Positions 56,019 through 64,000 of a DNA stretch of 64,000 nucleotides are shown here, piece by piece (the first letter of the stretch is position 1; each line of letters starts with the position of its first letter). Where the stretch lies: positions 62,001 to 126,000 of the forward strand of contig JAQTZB010000004.1 of the NCBI GenBank assembly GCA_028688015.1, given 5' to 3'. The notes under the pieces are model-generated. The model did no database searches. It saw only the letters and a list, made by a program, of their open reading frames with translations, and had not been told where the DNA came from. Source of the DNA: Elusimicrobiales bacterium. GTDB lineage: Bacteria; Elusimicrobiota; Elusimicrobia; Elusimicrobiales; UBA9959. A program made the translations under genes and the position numbers.

Positions 56019-57416
56019 TCAACGGCCGGGCGCCGGCCCGGAGGCTTTTTGCCCGGCCGCGACTTTTAGGTACAGCACGCTCAGCAGCGCCGCCAGGAAC
56101 CAGAAAGGCTCCATGATGCGGACGATGATAAAGGTGTTCACGCCCACGGCCTGGAAGAGCAGGCCCACGAGCGAAATGACGAAGCCGAGGGAGAGGGCGC
56201 GGATCAGCGGGGTCTTGTAAGCGCGGTAGACGGTCAGCGCCGTGCGGAAAAGCCGGTAGATCATCCAGATGAAGAGACCGGCGCCGAGCAGGCCGAGTTC
56301 GCCGAGGACCAGGGCGTACTGGGTGTCGCCTATGCCGATCCCGGTCACGCCCCAGCCGAAGATGGGCCGCGCCGGCAGCCGCTGCAGAACGACTCTCTTC
56401 AAAGACCAGATGCGGGCCGCGGCGGACTCCTCCAGTTTCACCTGGCCGCCGAGCGCGGTATCGAAGGAGTGGGTGGCGTAAACGCCGCTATAGGTCATCG
56501 TTATGCGCTCCATAACGCGCGACTTGATAGACGGCGTCAGCCCGAAAGCCAGCGCACCAGCGGCGAGAAACCCTATCAGGAAAAGGCGGCGCTGCCCGGT
56601 GAGCGTGAGCAGGGCCGGCAGCATAGCGGCGAAACCGATATATGAGGCCCTGGAGTAGGTGAACAGGAAAGCCGGAAAGGCGCCGGCAAGCAGCAGGAAG
56701 GACAGCAGCTGCGTCCTGGCCGGCCCCTCGCTGATGAGCCCCAGCAACACGCCGAAAACCAGCAGGTAATAGCCGCCCAGCGAGGCCGGCTCGGACTCCT
56801 CCGGGTTGCCGAAAGGCGCCTCGAACGGGGCCGTGGCGCGGGCCGTTACACCGGACACGTAGTAATAGAAATAAGCGTAGACGGTCACCAGCGCGGCCAC
56901 CACCAGGCCGTACTTCAGCAATTTCTTGATCTCCTCCTCGGAGTCCACGATGTTGACCGTCATGAAGAAAAGCAGGAAATACTCGATGTATTTGAGGACG
57001 TACAGGGAAGAGACCTTCCAGTTGATATCCCCGCGGATGACGCCCAGCGCGGTGGAGACCACGCAAAGCGCGGTATAGAGCAGCACCGGGGTCTGCACCG
57101 GTGTGGCGGTGATAAAAGGCTTGTGCTTGAAGATAGCGGTGCGGGCGAACCACGACATGAAGATGATGGCGATGAAGATGTCGTCGTAGCGCACCACCAG
57201 CGAGCGGGAGGCGTCCACCGCGCCGAAGCCGATCTCGGGCGAGAGGAGCATGGAGAAAAGCAGCAGGACCAGGCTGAGGCGGGGCGAAAAGAAGGCGAAC
57301 AGGGCGGTGGCCGCCGAGGCCGCCAGCATGATCAGCGCATAATTGGCGCCGGCCGCGGCCATGTAACCCAGCCAGCCGGCCGCCGCCAGCGCTACGAGGA
57401 CTATCAGTATCGGCAT
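56019..57416 (-). CDS. O-antigen ligase/polymerase-like membrane protein (Wzy/WaaL family)
   Basis: 465 residues with about eleven membrane helices. A large periplasmic loop (residues about 290-370) ends in the Wzy_C-type segment ARPIFGWGVTGIGIGDTQYA, where the G-x-G pattern is typical of the O-antigen ligase family. LLSPEIGFGAVDASRSLVVRYDDIF is a second common pattern. It polymerises or transfers lipid-linked repeat units. Six bases separate it from the Wzc-like kinase gene, placing it in the Wza-Wzc-Wzx unit. Polymerase or ligase cannot be decided from sequence. Confidence 0.85.
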   Translation of the reverse strand: MPILIVLVALAAAGWLGYMAAAGANYALIMLAASAATALFAFFSPRLSLVLLLFSMLLSPEIGFGAVDASRSLVVRYDDIFIAIIFMSWFARTAIFKHKPFITATPVQTPVLLYTALCVVSTALGVIRGDINWKVSSLYVLKYIEYFLLFFMTVNIVDSEEEIKKLLKYGLVVAALVTVYAYFYYYVSGVTARATAPFEAPFGNPEESEPASLGGYYLLVFGVLLGLISEGPARTQLLSFLLLAGAFPAFLFTYSRASYIGFAAMLPALLTLTGQRRLFLIGFLAAGALAFGLTPSIKSRVMERITMTYSGVYATHSFDTALGGQVKLEESAAARIWSLKRVVLQRLPARPIFGWGVTGIGIGDTQYALVLGELGLLGAGLFIWMIYRLFRTALTVYRAYKTPLIRALSLGFVISLVGLLFQAVGVNTFIIVRIMEPFWFLAALLSVLYLKVAAGQKASGPAPGR

Positions 57417-57422
57417 CAGGGT

Positions 57423-59279
57423 TTAGCGCCGCGCGTAATTCTTATAGTCGCTGTAGTAGTAGCCGTACTGCGGGCCCATCTCGGAGGCGCGCACGCCGTT
57501 GAGCACCACGCCCAGCATGCGGGCGTTCACGCCGCCTATCTGCTCCTTGGCGCGCTTCAGGGCGCCGCGGGCTATTTTGCCGGCCTTGTAGACCAGCACC
57601 ACGCCGTCGGAGGCGTGCTTGGCTATCATCAGCGAGTCGGCGAACAGCAGCACCGGCGGGGCGTCGAAGATTATCAGGTCGAACTCGCCCTTCAGCTCCT
57701 CCATCAGCTCCGTCCAGTTGGCCGAGTCGAGGATGTCTATCACGTTGTCGGGCTGGGTGCCGCAGTTGAGGATCTTGAGGTTCTCTATGCCGGGAAAGCG
57801 CATCAACTGATCGAAGTCCAGGCCGCCCATGATGAAGTCGGCGCTCTCCAGCACGGCGTCACGCCAGTCGGCGCGGCCGGCCAGCACGTCGCTCAGGCCC
57901 GGGTCCTTGCGCGTCCCGAAGATCTGGTTGATCGCCGGGCGGCGCAGGTCTGCGTCTATCAGCAGGGTCTTCAGGCCGGAGTGGGCGCTCGCCAGCGCGA
58001 AATTAACAGCGGTGAGCGTCTTGCCCTCGGCCGCTCCGGCGGAGCTGATCACCAGCGAGATGCTGGCCTTGGTGTTGAGGTTCGACATGATGTTAGTGCG
58101 CAGCGTGTGGTAGGATTCTATGACGCCCGAGGCGTAGCGCTTGTTCACCACCAGCACGCTGCGGAAGGCGTCCACGGTGTAGCGCTCTTTTTTAAAGACC
58201 TGCGTCAGCCAGTTGTCGATGTGCTTCTCGCTGAGGATGTTGGGAATGATGCCCAGCACGGGCAGCTTGAGGAAATTCTCAATGTCCTCGATGGTGGAGA
58301 TGGAGACGTCGAGGTTCTCCAGCAGGAACACCACCACCACGGCGAGGAACAGGCCCAGCACCGAGCCCGCCAGCATGTTCAGCGGGCGGTTGGGCGAGAT
58401 GGGCACGCTCTCGGGCATGGGCCGGTTCACGACACTGACGAAAGAGACCATGGAAGAGACTCCGAGCTTGGCCTCCTCGTGCTGCTTGTTCAGCGTAGTG
58501 TAAAGTTCCTCCTGCATGCGCAGTTCGCGGCTGATGCGGGCCAGCGCCACTTCCTGCGCCGGGATCTCCCCCAGCCTGGCCTCTATCACCTCTATGCGCT
58601 GGTCCACGCTGAGCACGTCGGGATGGTTGGGGGTGTACTTCTCCAGCAGCTGCTTCTTGCGGATCTCCAGGTCGGCCAGCTGGTTGGCCATAGCCGCGCC
58701 CAGCCCCGTCTTGGGGTTGCGCTCCACGAAGCTCTGCTTCTGCCGCTCCAGGGCGCGCAGGTTGTCCTCCACCTCGTTCTTGCGGCCGGAGATGTCCTCC
58801 AGCGTCTTGCGGGCCTGCAGGCTCTTCTGCTCCAGGTCGAAGTCCCGGTAGGCCTCTATCACGGCGGCGGCGATGTCGGCCGCGCGGGCGGGGTCGCCGC
58901 TGAAGGCCGAAAGGGAGATCAGGTTGGATTCCTGCAGGCGCTCCACCTTGTAGGAGCGCGCTATCTCGGCGGTAGACTTGGCCCCGGACGGCAGCCCGAG
59001 GCGGGCCGCGGCGCGCTCGGAGATCTCGGAAGAGGTAATGACCTTCAGTTCCGTGGCCACCGCGCTCCACGGGTCGAAGTCCATCATGTCGGAGCCGGGC
59101 ATCTTGGAATAGGAGGCCGGCGGCTTTATCTTGATGAGCGCCTGGCTGCGGTAGACGGTGGGCTGCAGCCGGGTGTAGAACAGCGCCGAGAACACGGTGA
59201 CGGCGAAGACCAGCAGCGCCACCCACTTGCGGCGGTTGACTATGCGCCAGTAATCGTAGAGGGTAAGTTCGGCTTCCAT
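57423..59279 (-). CDS. Wzc-like polysaccharide co-polymerase and BY-kinase
   Basis: 618 residues. The N-terminal Wzz-type region has a first membrane helix near 15-35 (VALLVFAVTVFSALFYTRL), a long coiled-coil periplasmic part (190-290) and a second helix near 310-335. The cytoplasmic tyrosine-kinase part carries the P-loop SSAGAAEGKTLTAV (about 412-425), Walker A' LLIDADLRRP and Walker B LIIFDAPPVLLF. The C-terminal tyrosine cluster is YGYYYSDYKNY, the autophosphorylation tail. Such proteins control chain length and export in Wzx/Wzy systems. The Wza-like gene ends 2 bp before it. Confidence 0.94.
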   Translation of the reverse strand: MEAELTLYDYWRIVNRRKWVALLVFAVTVFSALFYTRLQPTVYRSQALIKIKPPASYSKMPGSDMMDFDPWSAVATELKVITSSEISERAAARLGLPSGAKSTAEIARSYKVERLQESNLISLSAFSGDPARAADIAAAVIEAYRDFDLEQKSLQARKTLEDISGRKNEVEDNLRALERQKQSFVERNPKTGLGAAMANQLADLEIRKKQLLEKYTPNHPDVLSVDQRIEVIEARLGEIPAQEVALARISRELRMQEELYTTLNKQHEEAKLGVSSMVSFVSVVNRPMPESVPISPNRPLNMLAGSVLGLFLAVVVVFLLENLDVSISTIEDIENFLKLPVLGIIPNILSEKHIDNWLTQVFKKERYTVDAFRSVLVVNKRYASGVIESYHTLRTNIMSNLNTKASISLVISSAGAAEGKTLTAVNFALASAHSGLKTLLIDADLRRPAINQIFGTRKDPGLSDVLAGRADWRDAVLESADFIMGGLDFDQLMRFPGIENLKILNCGTQPDNVIDILDSANWTELMEELKGEFDLIIFDAPPVLLFADSLMIAKHASDGVVLVYKAGKIARGALKRAKEQIGGVNARMLGVVLNGVRASEMGPQYGYYYSDYKNYARR

Positions 59280-59281
59280 AA

Positions 59282-59971
59282 TTACCTGTTATTATTGACC
59301 ACTATGCCCGCGGTTACCGTGAACATGAACAGCGTTATCCACGGGGTGAGGTTGTCGCTCACCCACTTGGCCGCAGCCGAGTAGGGCTTCCGGGGGATGT
59401 AGATTATATCGCCGCTGGCCAGCAGCACGTTCTTCTCCATGTCGCCGGCGAGCACCTTGGCCAGGTCGGCCTGTATCACCTGCTCGGTCACTTTGTCGCC
59501 TTCGCCCTTTACCTTGCGGAAGATGCGCACCTTGGCGTTGCGGGCGTAGTCCTGGTGCCCGCCAGCCTGCGCCAGCAGGTCCAGCAGGCGCATCCCCTCG
59601 CGGTACTCGTAGTAGCCGGGGTTCATCACCTGGCCTATGGCCGCCACGCGGCTAGACGAGAACTTGCGCACGTTCAGGGTGATGGCCGGGTTCGAAACGT
59701 ACTTGGAAAACTTGGCGGTCAATACTTTCTCCAGTTCGTCGGCCTTCATCCCCTGCGCCCTCATCGAGCCCAGCAGCGGGATCTCTATGGTGCCGTCGGG
59801 CTGCACCGTAACTTCCTTGGAAAACTCCTGCGCGGGAAAAACGTTCACATTGATCACGTCGCCGGCCTCAATGTAATAGTCCTTCACGGCGGCCGCAGGC
59901 AGATCGAGGCAGAAAACCGGCAGCGTGTTAAGGAAGGTGAGAAAGGACAGCGCTATCGATATGGTTTTCAT
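59282..59971 (-). CDS. Wza-like polysaccharide export protein
   Basis: 229 residues with a signal peptide (MKTISIALSFLTFLNTLPVF). The PES domain begins YYIEAGDVINVNVFPAQEFS and continues to NPAITLNVRKFSSS; one SLBB domain follows (IGQVMNPGYYEYREGMRLLD). The C-terminus has a single membrane helix (WITLFMFTVTAGIVV), shorter than E. coli Wza but common in GumB/EpsA-like forms. It forms the envelope channel for polysaccharide. TATAAT sits exactly at -12 to -7 from ATG 59971 and no Shine-Dalgarno is present. This may be the promoter of the wza-wzc-wzy-wzx transcript. Confidence 0.92.
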   Translation of the reverse strand: MKTISIALSFLTFLNTLPVFCLDLPAAAVKDYYIEAGDVINVNVFPAQEFSKEVTVQPDGTIEIPLLGSMRAQGMKADELEKVLTAKFSKYVSNPAITLNVRKFSSSRVAAIGQVMNPGYYEYREGMRLLDLLAQAGGHQDYARNAKVRIFRKVKGEGDKVTEQVIQADLAKVLAGDMEKNVLLASGDIIYIPRKPYSAAAKWVSDNLTPWITLFMFTVTAGIVVNNNR

Positions 59972-59977
59972 AGGCTA

Positions 59978-59983
59978 ATTATA
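59978..59983 (-). promoter_or_regulatory. Consensus -10 box directly upstream of the Wza-like gene
   Basis: TATAAT on the minus strand at -12 to -7 from ATG 59971, in an AT-rich 30-bp gap. The placement predicts a leaderless mRNA for the export operon. Confidence 0.6.
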
Positions 59984-60001
59984 TATATTTATCTCCGCGT
60001 T

Positions 60002-60586
60002 TTACTTATTATCTCCCTCCACGGCCTTGGCGAGGCTTTTGACCAGCACCCGCAGCTCCTCCACTTTCTGCTCCAGTTCGCGGTCCGGCGCGCCGCCGGA
60101 AGCGCGCTGCCCGGCCCCGCCCGCGACGGCTCTGGCGCTGAGCAGTTCCACGCGGCGCGACAGCGCGTCCACGCGTTCGGCCAGCCCCTGCTGCTCCGGG
60201 ACGCGGTGGCGGGAGAAGAAACAGGCACGGAAAAGAGTCAGGCACATGACCAGCGAAAACAGCGAAAAGACCACGGCCCCGATAAGCACCAGGTAGTCCA
60301 GCCCGGCCAGGATGCCTCCGAGCGAAAGTATCAGCGCGGCCAGCAGGCCGAAGAGCATGGCTTCCTTGTTCTCGGCCCAGGCCGGGTTGGAAGGCGTCTG
60401 CTTGTCTTCCGCGCGCCATTCCGGCAGCCGGTAGGGGCGGGCGGGGCCTTCGCGCCTCAGCTCGGCGGGCGCGCCGCGCGGCGGGCGGGCCGTGGCTGAA
60501 AACTCCTCTTCGGCCGGGACCGGCAGCGGACCTACCTCGCCCTTCAGGCGGTCCAGCAGGTTCTTCAGGTCCTTGGTGTCGCTCAT
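60002..60586 (-). CDS. Membrane protein with C-terminal coiled coil, unknown function
   Basis: 194 residues. The N-terminal 70 residues are charged and Pro-rich. Two adjacent membrane helices follow (MLFGLLAALILSLGGILAGL and LIGAVVFSLFSLVMCLTLFR). The last 60 residues, with heptad-like LAERVDALSRRVELLS and ELEQKVEELRVLVKSLAKAV, form a short coiled coil. It may tether the cytoplasmic coiled-coil proteins encoded just upstream to the membrane; this is inferred from order. ATG 60586 overlaps the upstream stop by 4 bp. Confidence 0.7.
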   Translation of the reverse strand: MSDTKDLKNLLDRLKGEVGPLPVPAEEEFSATARPPRGAPAELRREGPARPYRLPEWRAEDKQTPSNPAWAENKEAMLFGLLAALILSLGGILAGLDYLVLIGAVVFSLFSLVMCLTLFRACFFSRHRVPEQQGLAERVDALSRRVELLSARAVAGGAGQRASGGAPDRELEQKVEELRVLVKSLAKAVEGDNK

Positions 60587-61284
60587 ATGCCCCCGCCCTT
60601 AACCGGAGCGCGGGACTCGCCCTGGGCCAGCGCCCGCTCGCGGGCCTCCAGGCCCTCGCGGATGCGGTCGAAAGTCCGGATCAGTTCCGCCTTGCGGGCG
60701 TTAAATTCTTCCTCCAGCGCCTTCTCGCGCAGTTTCAGCTGCCGGTTGCCGGCCGCCTGCCTGGCCTCGAACTCCTGCGAGCGGGTCTCCAGCGACTTGT
60801 TCTTCTCCTCCCAGCGGGCCAGCATGTCCAGCTCCTTCTTGTTGACTTTCTCGTAGAGTTCCTGCATCTTGGCTACGTAGCGGGAGTTCAGGTCGCCTTC
60901 GGTCTCGGAAGTTTTCATCTTCAGCGCGCCCAGCGCGTCCTCGCGCTCGGCGAGCGCGGCGCGCAGTTCATCTATGCGCTTCAGGGCCTCGGCGCGGGAC
61001 GCTTCTACCCCGGCCAGTCTGCCCTTCAGGTCCTCGAGCTCTTTGCGCAGGCGGGCCTCGCCGCGCGCGCAGTCTTCGCGGTGCTGGGCCGCCCGTCCGG
61101 CGTACTCGGCCTCATACTCGCTGATGATCTGCCCGAGCGACTTCAGGTCCGGCTCGAACTCCTCCAGCACTGCGTTAAGGTGCACGGAGACCGGGTTCTT
61201 CTCGCTCCACAGCCTGCCGGCCAGTGCCTTAAGCCGGTCCATCAGCTCTACGGGCACGCATTGAATAGCTTTTTCTTTTTCCAT
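60583..61284 (-). CDS. Cytoplasmic coiled-coil protein of unknown function
   Basis: 233 residues. Residues 1-50 are a compact hydrophobic/charged domain (CVPVELMDRLKALAGRLWSE, HLNAVLEEFEPDLKSLGQII). Residues about 60-220 are a continuous charged coiled coil (LRKELEDLKGRLAGVEASRA). It has no signal peptide. GAGGAG precedes ATG 61284. It lies 13 bp downstream of the long coiled-coil gene and is coupled to the membrane-protein gene by ATGA, so the three probably work as one complex. Confidence 0.75.
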   Translation of the reverse strand: MEKEKAIQCVPVELMDRLKALAGRLWSEKNPVSVHLNAVLEEFEPDLKSLGQIISEYEAEYAGRAAQHREDCARGEARLRKELEDLKGRLAGVEASRAEALKRIDELRAALAEREDALGALKMKTSETEGDLNSRYVAKMQELYEKVNKKELDMLARWEEKNKSLETRSQEFEARQAAGNRQLKLREKALEEEFNARKAELIRTFDRIREGLEARERALAQGESRAPVKGGGI

Positions 61285-61297
61285 AAAGCCGCTCCTC

Positions 61298-64000
61298 TTA
61301 CCTGCCCTTCCGGTAGTCCATGATGGCGCGGGTCAGCTCGGCCTTCATCTGCTCCAGCTGCTGCGACTTCAGCGAATAATCCTTCTCCAGGTTCAGCCGG
61401 TGGTCGTTGAGCGCCTGCTCCTTCTCGGAGAGCGCCCGCTTCTGGGCGAAGAGTTCCTCGTTGAACTTGTCGGCGCGGCGGTTGAAATCCTCGTTCATGC
61501 CGTCGAGCTCCAGCTGCTTCTGGCGGAACTGCTTCTCCCTGTCGGCCAGCAGCTTTTCCTTGGCTTCCAGCAGCTCTTCCAGCTGCGCCAGGCGGGCCTC
61601 GCTGCGGGCCTTCTCCTCGGCCGCGGCCTCGCGGAAGCGCTGGTCCTGCTCGCCCACCTGCTTCATCAGCTCGGCGGAGGAGGTCTGGCGGTAGCGCATC
61701 ATCTCGTGCTCCAGGTCCTGCAGCTTTATCTCCGCGCCCTGGATGTAGCGGTCCCGGCGGTCCATCTCTTCCAGCAGGCGGGCCTTCTCGGCATCGTGCT
61801 GCTCTTCCAGCAGGCGGAATTCATCGGCGCGCTCCTTCTTCAACTTGGCCAGCTCTTCGTGGGCGTGGCGCAGCCGCTGCTCGGCCAGTTCCACGGCGGC
61901 GTTGACGGCCCCTGATATGGCTGAGTCGAATTCGCGCACCTGCGCCTCCTGCATGGCCAGTTTCTCGGAGTGGAATTCCTTCTCCGCGGCGAACAGCCGC
62001 CCGGACAGCTCGTCGCGGCTTTTAGTGACGGACGCCAGCTCCTCCCGGGCGAGGCGCAGCTTCTCCTGGGCGGACTCGACCGCGGCCTCCACGGCCGCGT
62101 TCAGCGTCAGGTCCAGCTCGCGGGCCTGCGCCTTCTGCATCTCCAGCTTCTCGTCGTGGAATTTTTTCCCGGCCGCCAGCAGCTGCTCGGCCAGCTCGGC
62201 GGAGCGCGCGTTGGCGGAGGCGGCCGCGGCGCCCATCTTCTCCAGGGCCTCGCGCAGCGCGGAGTTTTCCTCATTCAGGCGCGCAGCCTTCAGGGAAATT
62301 TCCTGTTCCATCGCCTCGCGGCGGTGCCTGAAGTCCATGTCCAGCGCTGACTGGCGGGCGGCGTAGGCGGCGTCCAGCTCCGCGCGGCGGGTTTCGGCCG
62401 CGGCGGAGAAATCGGCTATAAAGCGGGCTTCCACCTCGCCCTGTGAGCGCGACCATTCCGTCTTGAGGGTCGAGATCTCTTTGTCCTTGGCGGCCAGCGC
62501 GGCGGACAGGTCCGACTTGGCGGCAGAGGCGGCTTCCAGTGCTTCGGACAGCGCGGCGGTCTGGGCCAGCACGGCTTCCTTCACCCGGTCGGAGAGCTCT
62601 TTCTCGAACGCCGCCTTGGCGGCCACTATCTCGCCGGTGGTGGCGGCGTCCCGGGCGGCGTTCTCCGCGGCGGCCTTGCGCAGCTCAGAGTTAAGGCTTT
62701 CTATCTCAGCCTGGGCTTCCCGGAAACGCGTCCCGGTAGCGGCCAGCGTATTTTCAAAGCGTGCGCGTTCGGAGGTCCAGTTGGCGCGCTCGGCTTCCAG
62801 CTTAGCGTCGTAATCGGCGCGGGCGGCCTCCAGCAGGGAGGCCCGCTCCTTCTCGAAAACTTCGCGGCGGGCGGCGTACTCGGCCTCCAGGCGGGCGGCC
62901 AGGCGCTCGAATTCCTCTTCACGGGCGCGCAGTTCCCCGGAAAGCGCGCTTATCTTCTCATTATAGGCCCGGCGGTCGGCCTCGTAGGCGGCGGCTTCGG
63001 CCGAGAGGCTGACCTTGCCCGCCTCCAGCAGCCCGCGCTCCTGCCGCAGCCTGGCTTCCAGTTCAGTCCCCAAGGCGGCTTTCCGGGAAGAATACTCGTT
63101 CTCCAGGGCGGCCTCGCGCTCGCGCAGCGCCGCCTCCAGGCGCGCGGCGCGCCCGTCGAAATCCGCCTGCATGCGGGCGCGGTCGGCGTCCCACGCGGCG
63201 GCGGTCTTCTCCAGCCGCGCCTGCAGCTCGCGCACGGTCTCTTCCGTGGCGCGCTTCTCGTTCTCGAGCGCTATCAGCTGCGCCCTGAAAGCGGTTTCCT
63301 TGTCGGCGATCAGCTTCAGCAGCTCGGTATGGTGCGCGTCCTGCTGCGCGGCCAGGCCGTTCTCGATCTCTTTGATCCGGTCCTGCGCGGCCTTGAACTG
63401 GTCCTCGCGCACGCGCTGCTCCTCCAGCAGCCGGCCGCGCTCGGCCTGCCAGGAGGCCTCCAGAGCCGTCACCTGCGCGGCGTGGTCGGAATCGGCGGAG
63501 CGCAGCTTTTCCTCCAGCCCCTGCTCCAGCAGGCTGCGCAGTTTGCGGTAATTCTCCTCGGTTTCGCGCTTTTTGGAGAGATATTCGGCCTCCAGCTCGC
63601 GGCGGCGGCTCTCCACCTTGGCCTCTGACTGGTGCACGCTGCCCTCTAGCAGCTCGATGCGGCTCGTCAGGTCCTTCTCGCGGGCCTTGAACGAGGCCTG
63701 CAGCGCGGTCAGGCGGCCCTGGTGCTCGGCCTCCAGCTCGGCGCGCAGCGTGTCGTATTTCTTCTGGGATTCGGCTATGCGGCCCGCGAACTGGCTCTCC
63801 ACCTCCAGCAGGCGGCCGTTCCAGCGCTCTATCACGGCGCGCTGGTTGCGGTCCAGGTCCTCGAACTTGCTCTGGTACTCGTCCTCCAGGCTTTTGCGCA
63901 GGCTGTCGAGCTTGGCCTCTTTCTTGAGCAGCTGCTGGATATCCAGCTTGCCCTCGCCCAGCAGCGACATGGTGGCTTCGAGCTTGCCGTAAAAATCTTC
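61298..64000 (-). CDS. Very long coiled-coil protein (5' end beyond the window)
   Basis: At least 900 residues in view, almost entirely charged coiled coil rich in Ala, Glu, Arg and Lys with repeats such as LEAEYLSKKRETEENYRKL and KEFHSEKLAMQEAQVREFD. The frame is open to the right edge (EDFYGKLEATM), and the first visible Met (63970) has no ribosome site, so the gene is likely partial. Internal duplications are visible: ELAEQLLAAGKKFHDEKLEM is echoed by ELSGRLFAAEKEFHSEKLAM. It has no signal or membrane segment. It heads a minus-strand run into polysaccharide export genes and may be a filament or spacer scaffold. Similarity to SMC or myosin tails would be composition only. Confidence 0.8.
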   Translation of the reverse strand, partial: EDFYGKLEATMSLLGEGKLDIQQLLKKEAKLDSLRKSLEDEYQSKFEDLDRNQRAVIERWNGRLLEVESQFAGRIAESQKKYDTLRAELEAEHQGRLTALQASFKAREKDLTSRIELLEGSVHQSEAKVESRRRELEAEYLSKKRETEENYRKLRSLLEQGLEEKLRSADSDHAAQVTALEASWQAERGRLLEEQRVREDQFKAAQDRIKEIENGLAAQQDAHHTELLKLIADKETAFRAQLIALENEKRATEETVRELQARLEKTAAAWDADRARMQADFDGRAARLEAALREREAALENEYSSRKAALGTELEARLRQERGLLEAGKVSLSAEAAAYEADRRAYNEKISALSGELRAREEEFERLAARLEAEYAARREVFEKERASLLEAARADYDAKLEAERANWTSERARFENTLAATGTRFREAQAEIESLNSELRKAAAENAARDAATTGEIVAAKAAFEKELSDRVKEAVLAQTAALSEALEAASAAKSDLSAALAAKDKEISTLKTEWSRSQGEVEARFIADFSAAAETRRAELDAAYAARQSALDMDFRHRREAMEQEISLKAARLNEENSALREALEKMGAAAASANARSAELAEQLLAAGKKFHDEKLEMQKAQARELDLTLNAAVEAAVESAQEKLRLAREELASVTKSRDELSGRLFAAEKEFHSEKLAMQEAQVREFDSAISGAVNAAVELAEQRLRHAHEELAKLKKERADEFRLLEEQHDAEKARLLEEMDRRDRYIQGAEIKLQDLEHEMMRYRQTSSAELMKQVGEQDQRFREAAAEEKARSEARLAQLEELLEAKEKLLADREKQFRQKQLELDGMNEDFNRRADKFNEELFAQKRALSEKEQALNDHRLNLEKDYSLKSQQLEQMKAELTRAIMDYRKGR

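Noticed and set aside
57423-59279. Plasmid partition protein (ParA-like) reading of the P-loop gene
   Set aside because: The P-loop follows a Wzz-type membrane region and ends in a tyrosine cluster, diagnostic of Wzc-type BY-kinases.
1-64000. tRNA, rRNA, phage or toxin-antitoxin genes
   Set aside because: I looked through the gaps between genes and saw no tRNA-like cloverleaf, rRNA segment, integrase, phage structural gene or small paired toxin-antitoxin genes. Short RNAs without known motifs could still be missed.

Overview
The window is about 64 kb of high-GC chromosomal DNA from a didermic (outer-membrane) bacterium. A PorV/PorQ-type outer-membrane protein, Wza/Wzc-type polysaccharide export proteins, several lipoproteins and many small secreted proteins of unknown function point that way. 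The mix (PorV family, M29 aminopeptidase, NHL/TPR exported proteins, class I fumarase, TPP-riboswitch thiC operon, high GC with many AUA codons) suggests an uncultured lineage such as Elusimicrobiota. That assignment is an inference from memory, not a search result. No rRNA, tRNA, CRISPR array, phage or transposase gene was recognised.

Region 1 (1-12.4 kb): the tail of a protein resembling a FlgD-type C-terminal domain, a PorV-family protein, a nucleotide-transporter-like membrane protein, an M29 aminopeptidase, secreted unknowns and a DUF4105-like protein. Next comes a minus-strand three-gene cluster coding for a GNAT acetyltransferase, a LuxE-like acyl-protein synthetase and a LuxC-like acyl reductase fused to a PaaK-like adenylate-forming domain. 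No luciferase genes are present. This cluster is my best candidate for an undescribed biochemical system.

Region 2 (12.4-31 kb): a large exported NHL/FN3/transglutaminase/TPR protein with a small partner; a succinate dehydrogenase/fumarate reductase operon (C-A-B) followed by class I fumarase; an ankyrin lipoprotein; RtcB; a TPR protein; a GT-C-like membrane protein; a DMT transporter; an exported oligoendopeptidase F and a membrane metallophosphoesterase.

Region 3 (31-40.4 kb): a HEAT/permuted NlpC-P60-like protein; a TPP riboswitch with visible terminator and antiterminator pairing, driving thiC-thiD-thiE and a PurM-fold kinase-like gene; a divergent nucleotidyl cyclase homology domain; a secreted unknown and an exported phospholipase-D-like protein.

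Region 4 (40.4-64 kb): an extracellular polysaccharide locus. The right-hand minus-strand run reads coiled-coil proteins, Wza, Wzc tyrosine kinase, O-antigen ligase/polymerase, flippase and a double methyltransferase. A central plus-strand block holds GT-C, GT2, a CDP-alcohol-phosphotransferase-like protein and GT2. The left minus-strand run holds two GT4 enzymes, methyltransferases, an asparagine-synthetase/GT9 fusion and a WbqC-like protein. Many junctions are 4-bp ATGA overlaps.

Two non-coding observations stand out. A ~115-bp structured element occurs twice (20.1 kb and 37.2 kb) with paired, compensating base changes in two of its helices. A different 129-bp element with a 26-pair outer helix lies 50 bp from the second copy. 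At least six genes also carry a -10-like hexamer 6 to 13 nt upstream of ATG and no Shine-Dalgarno sequence, which suggests leaderless transcripts.
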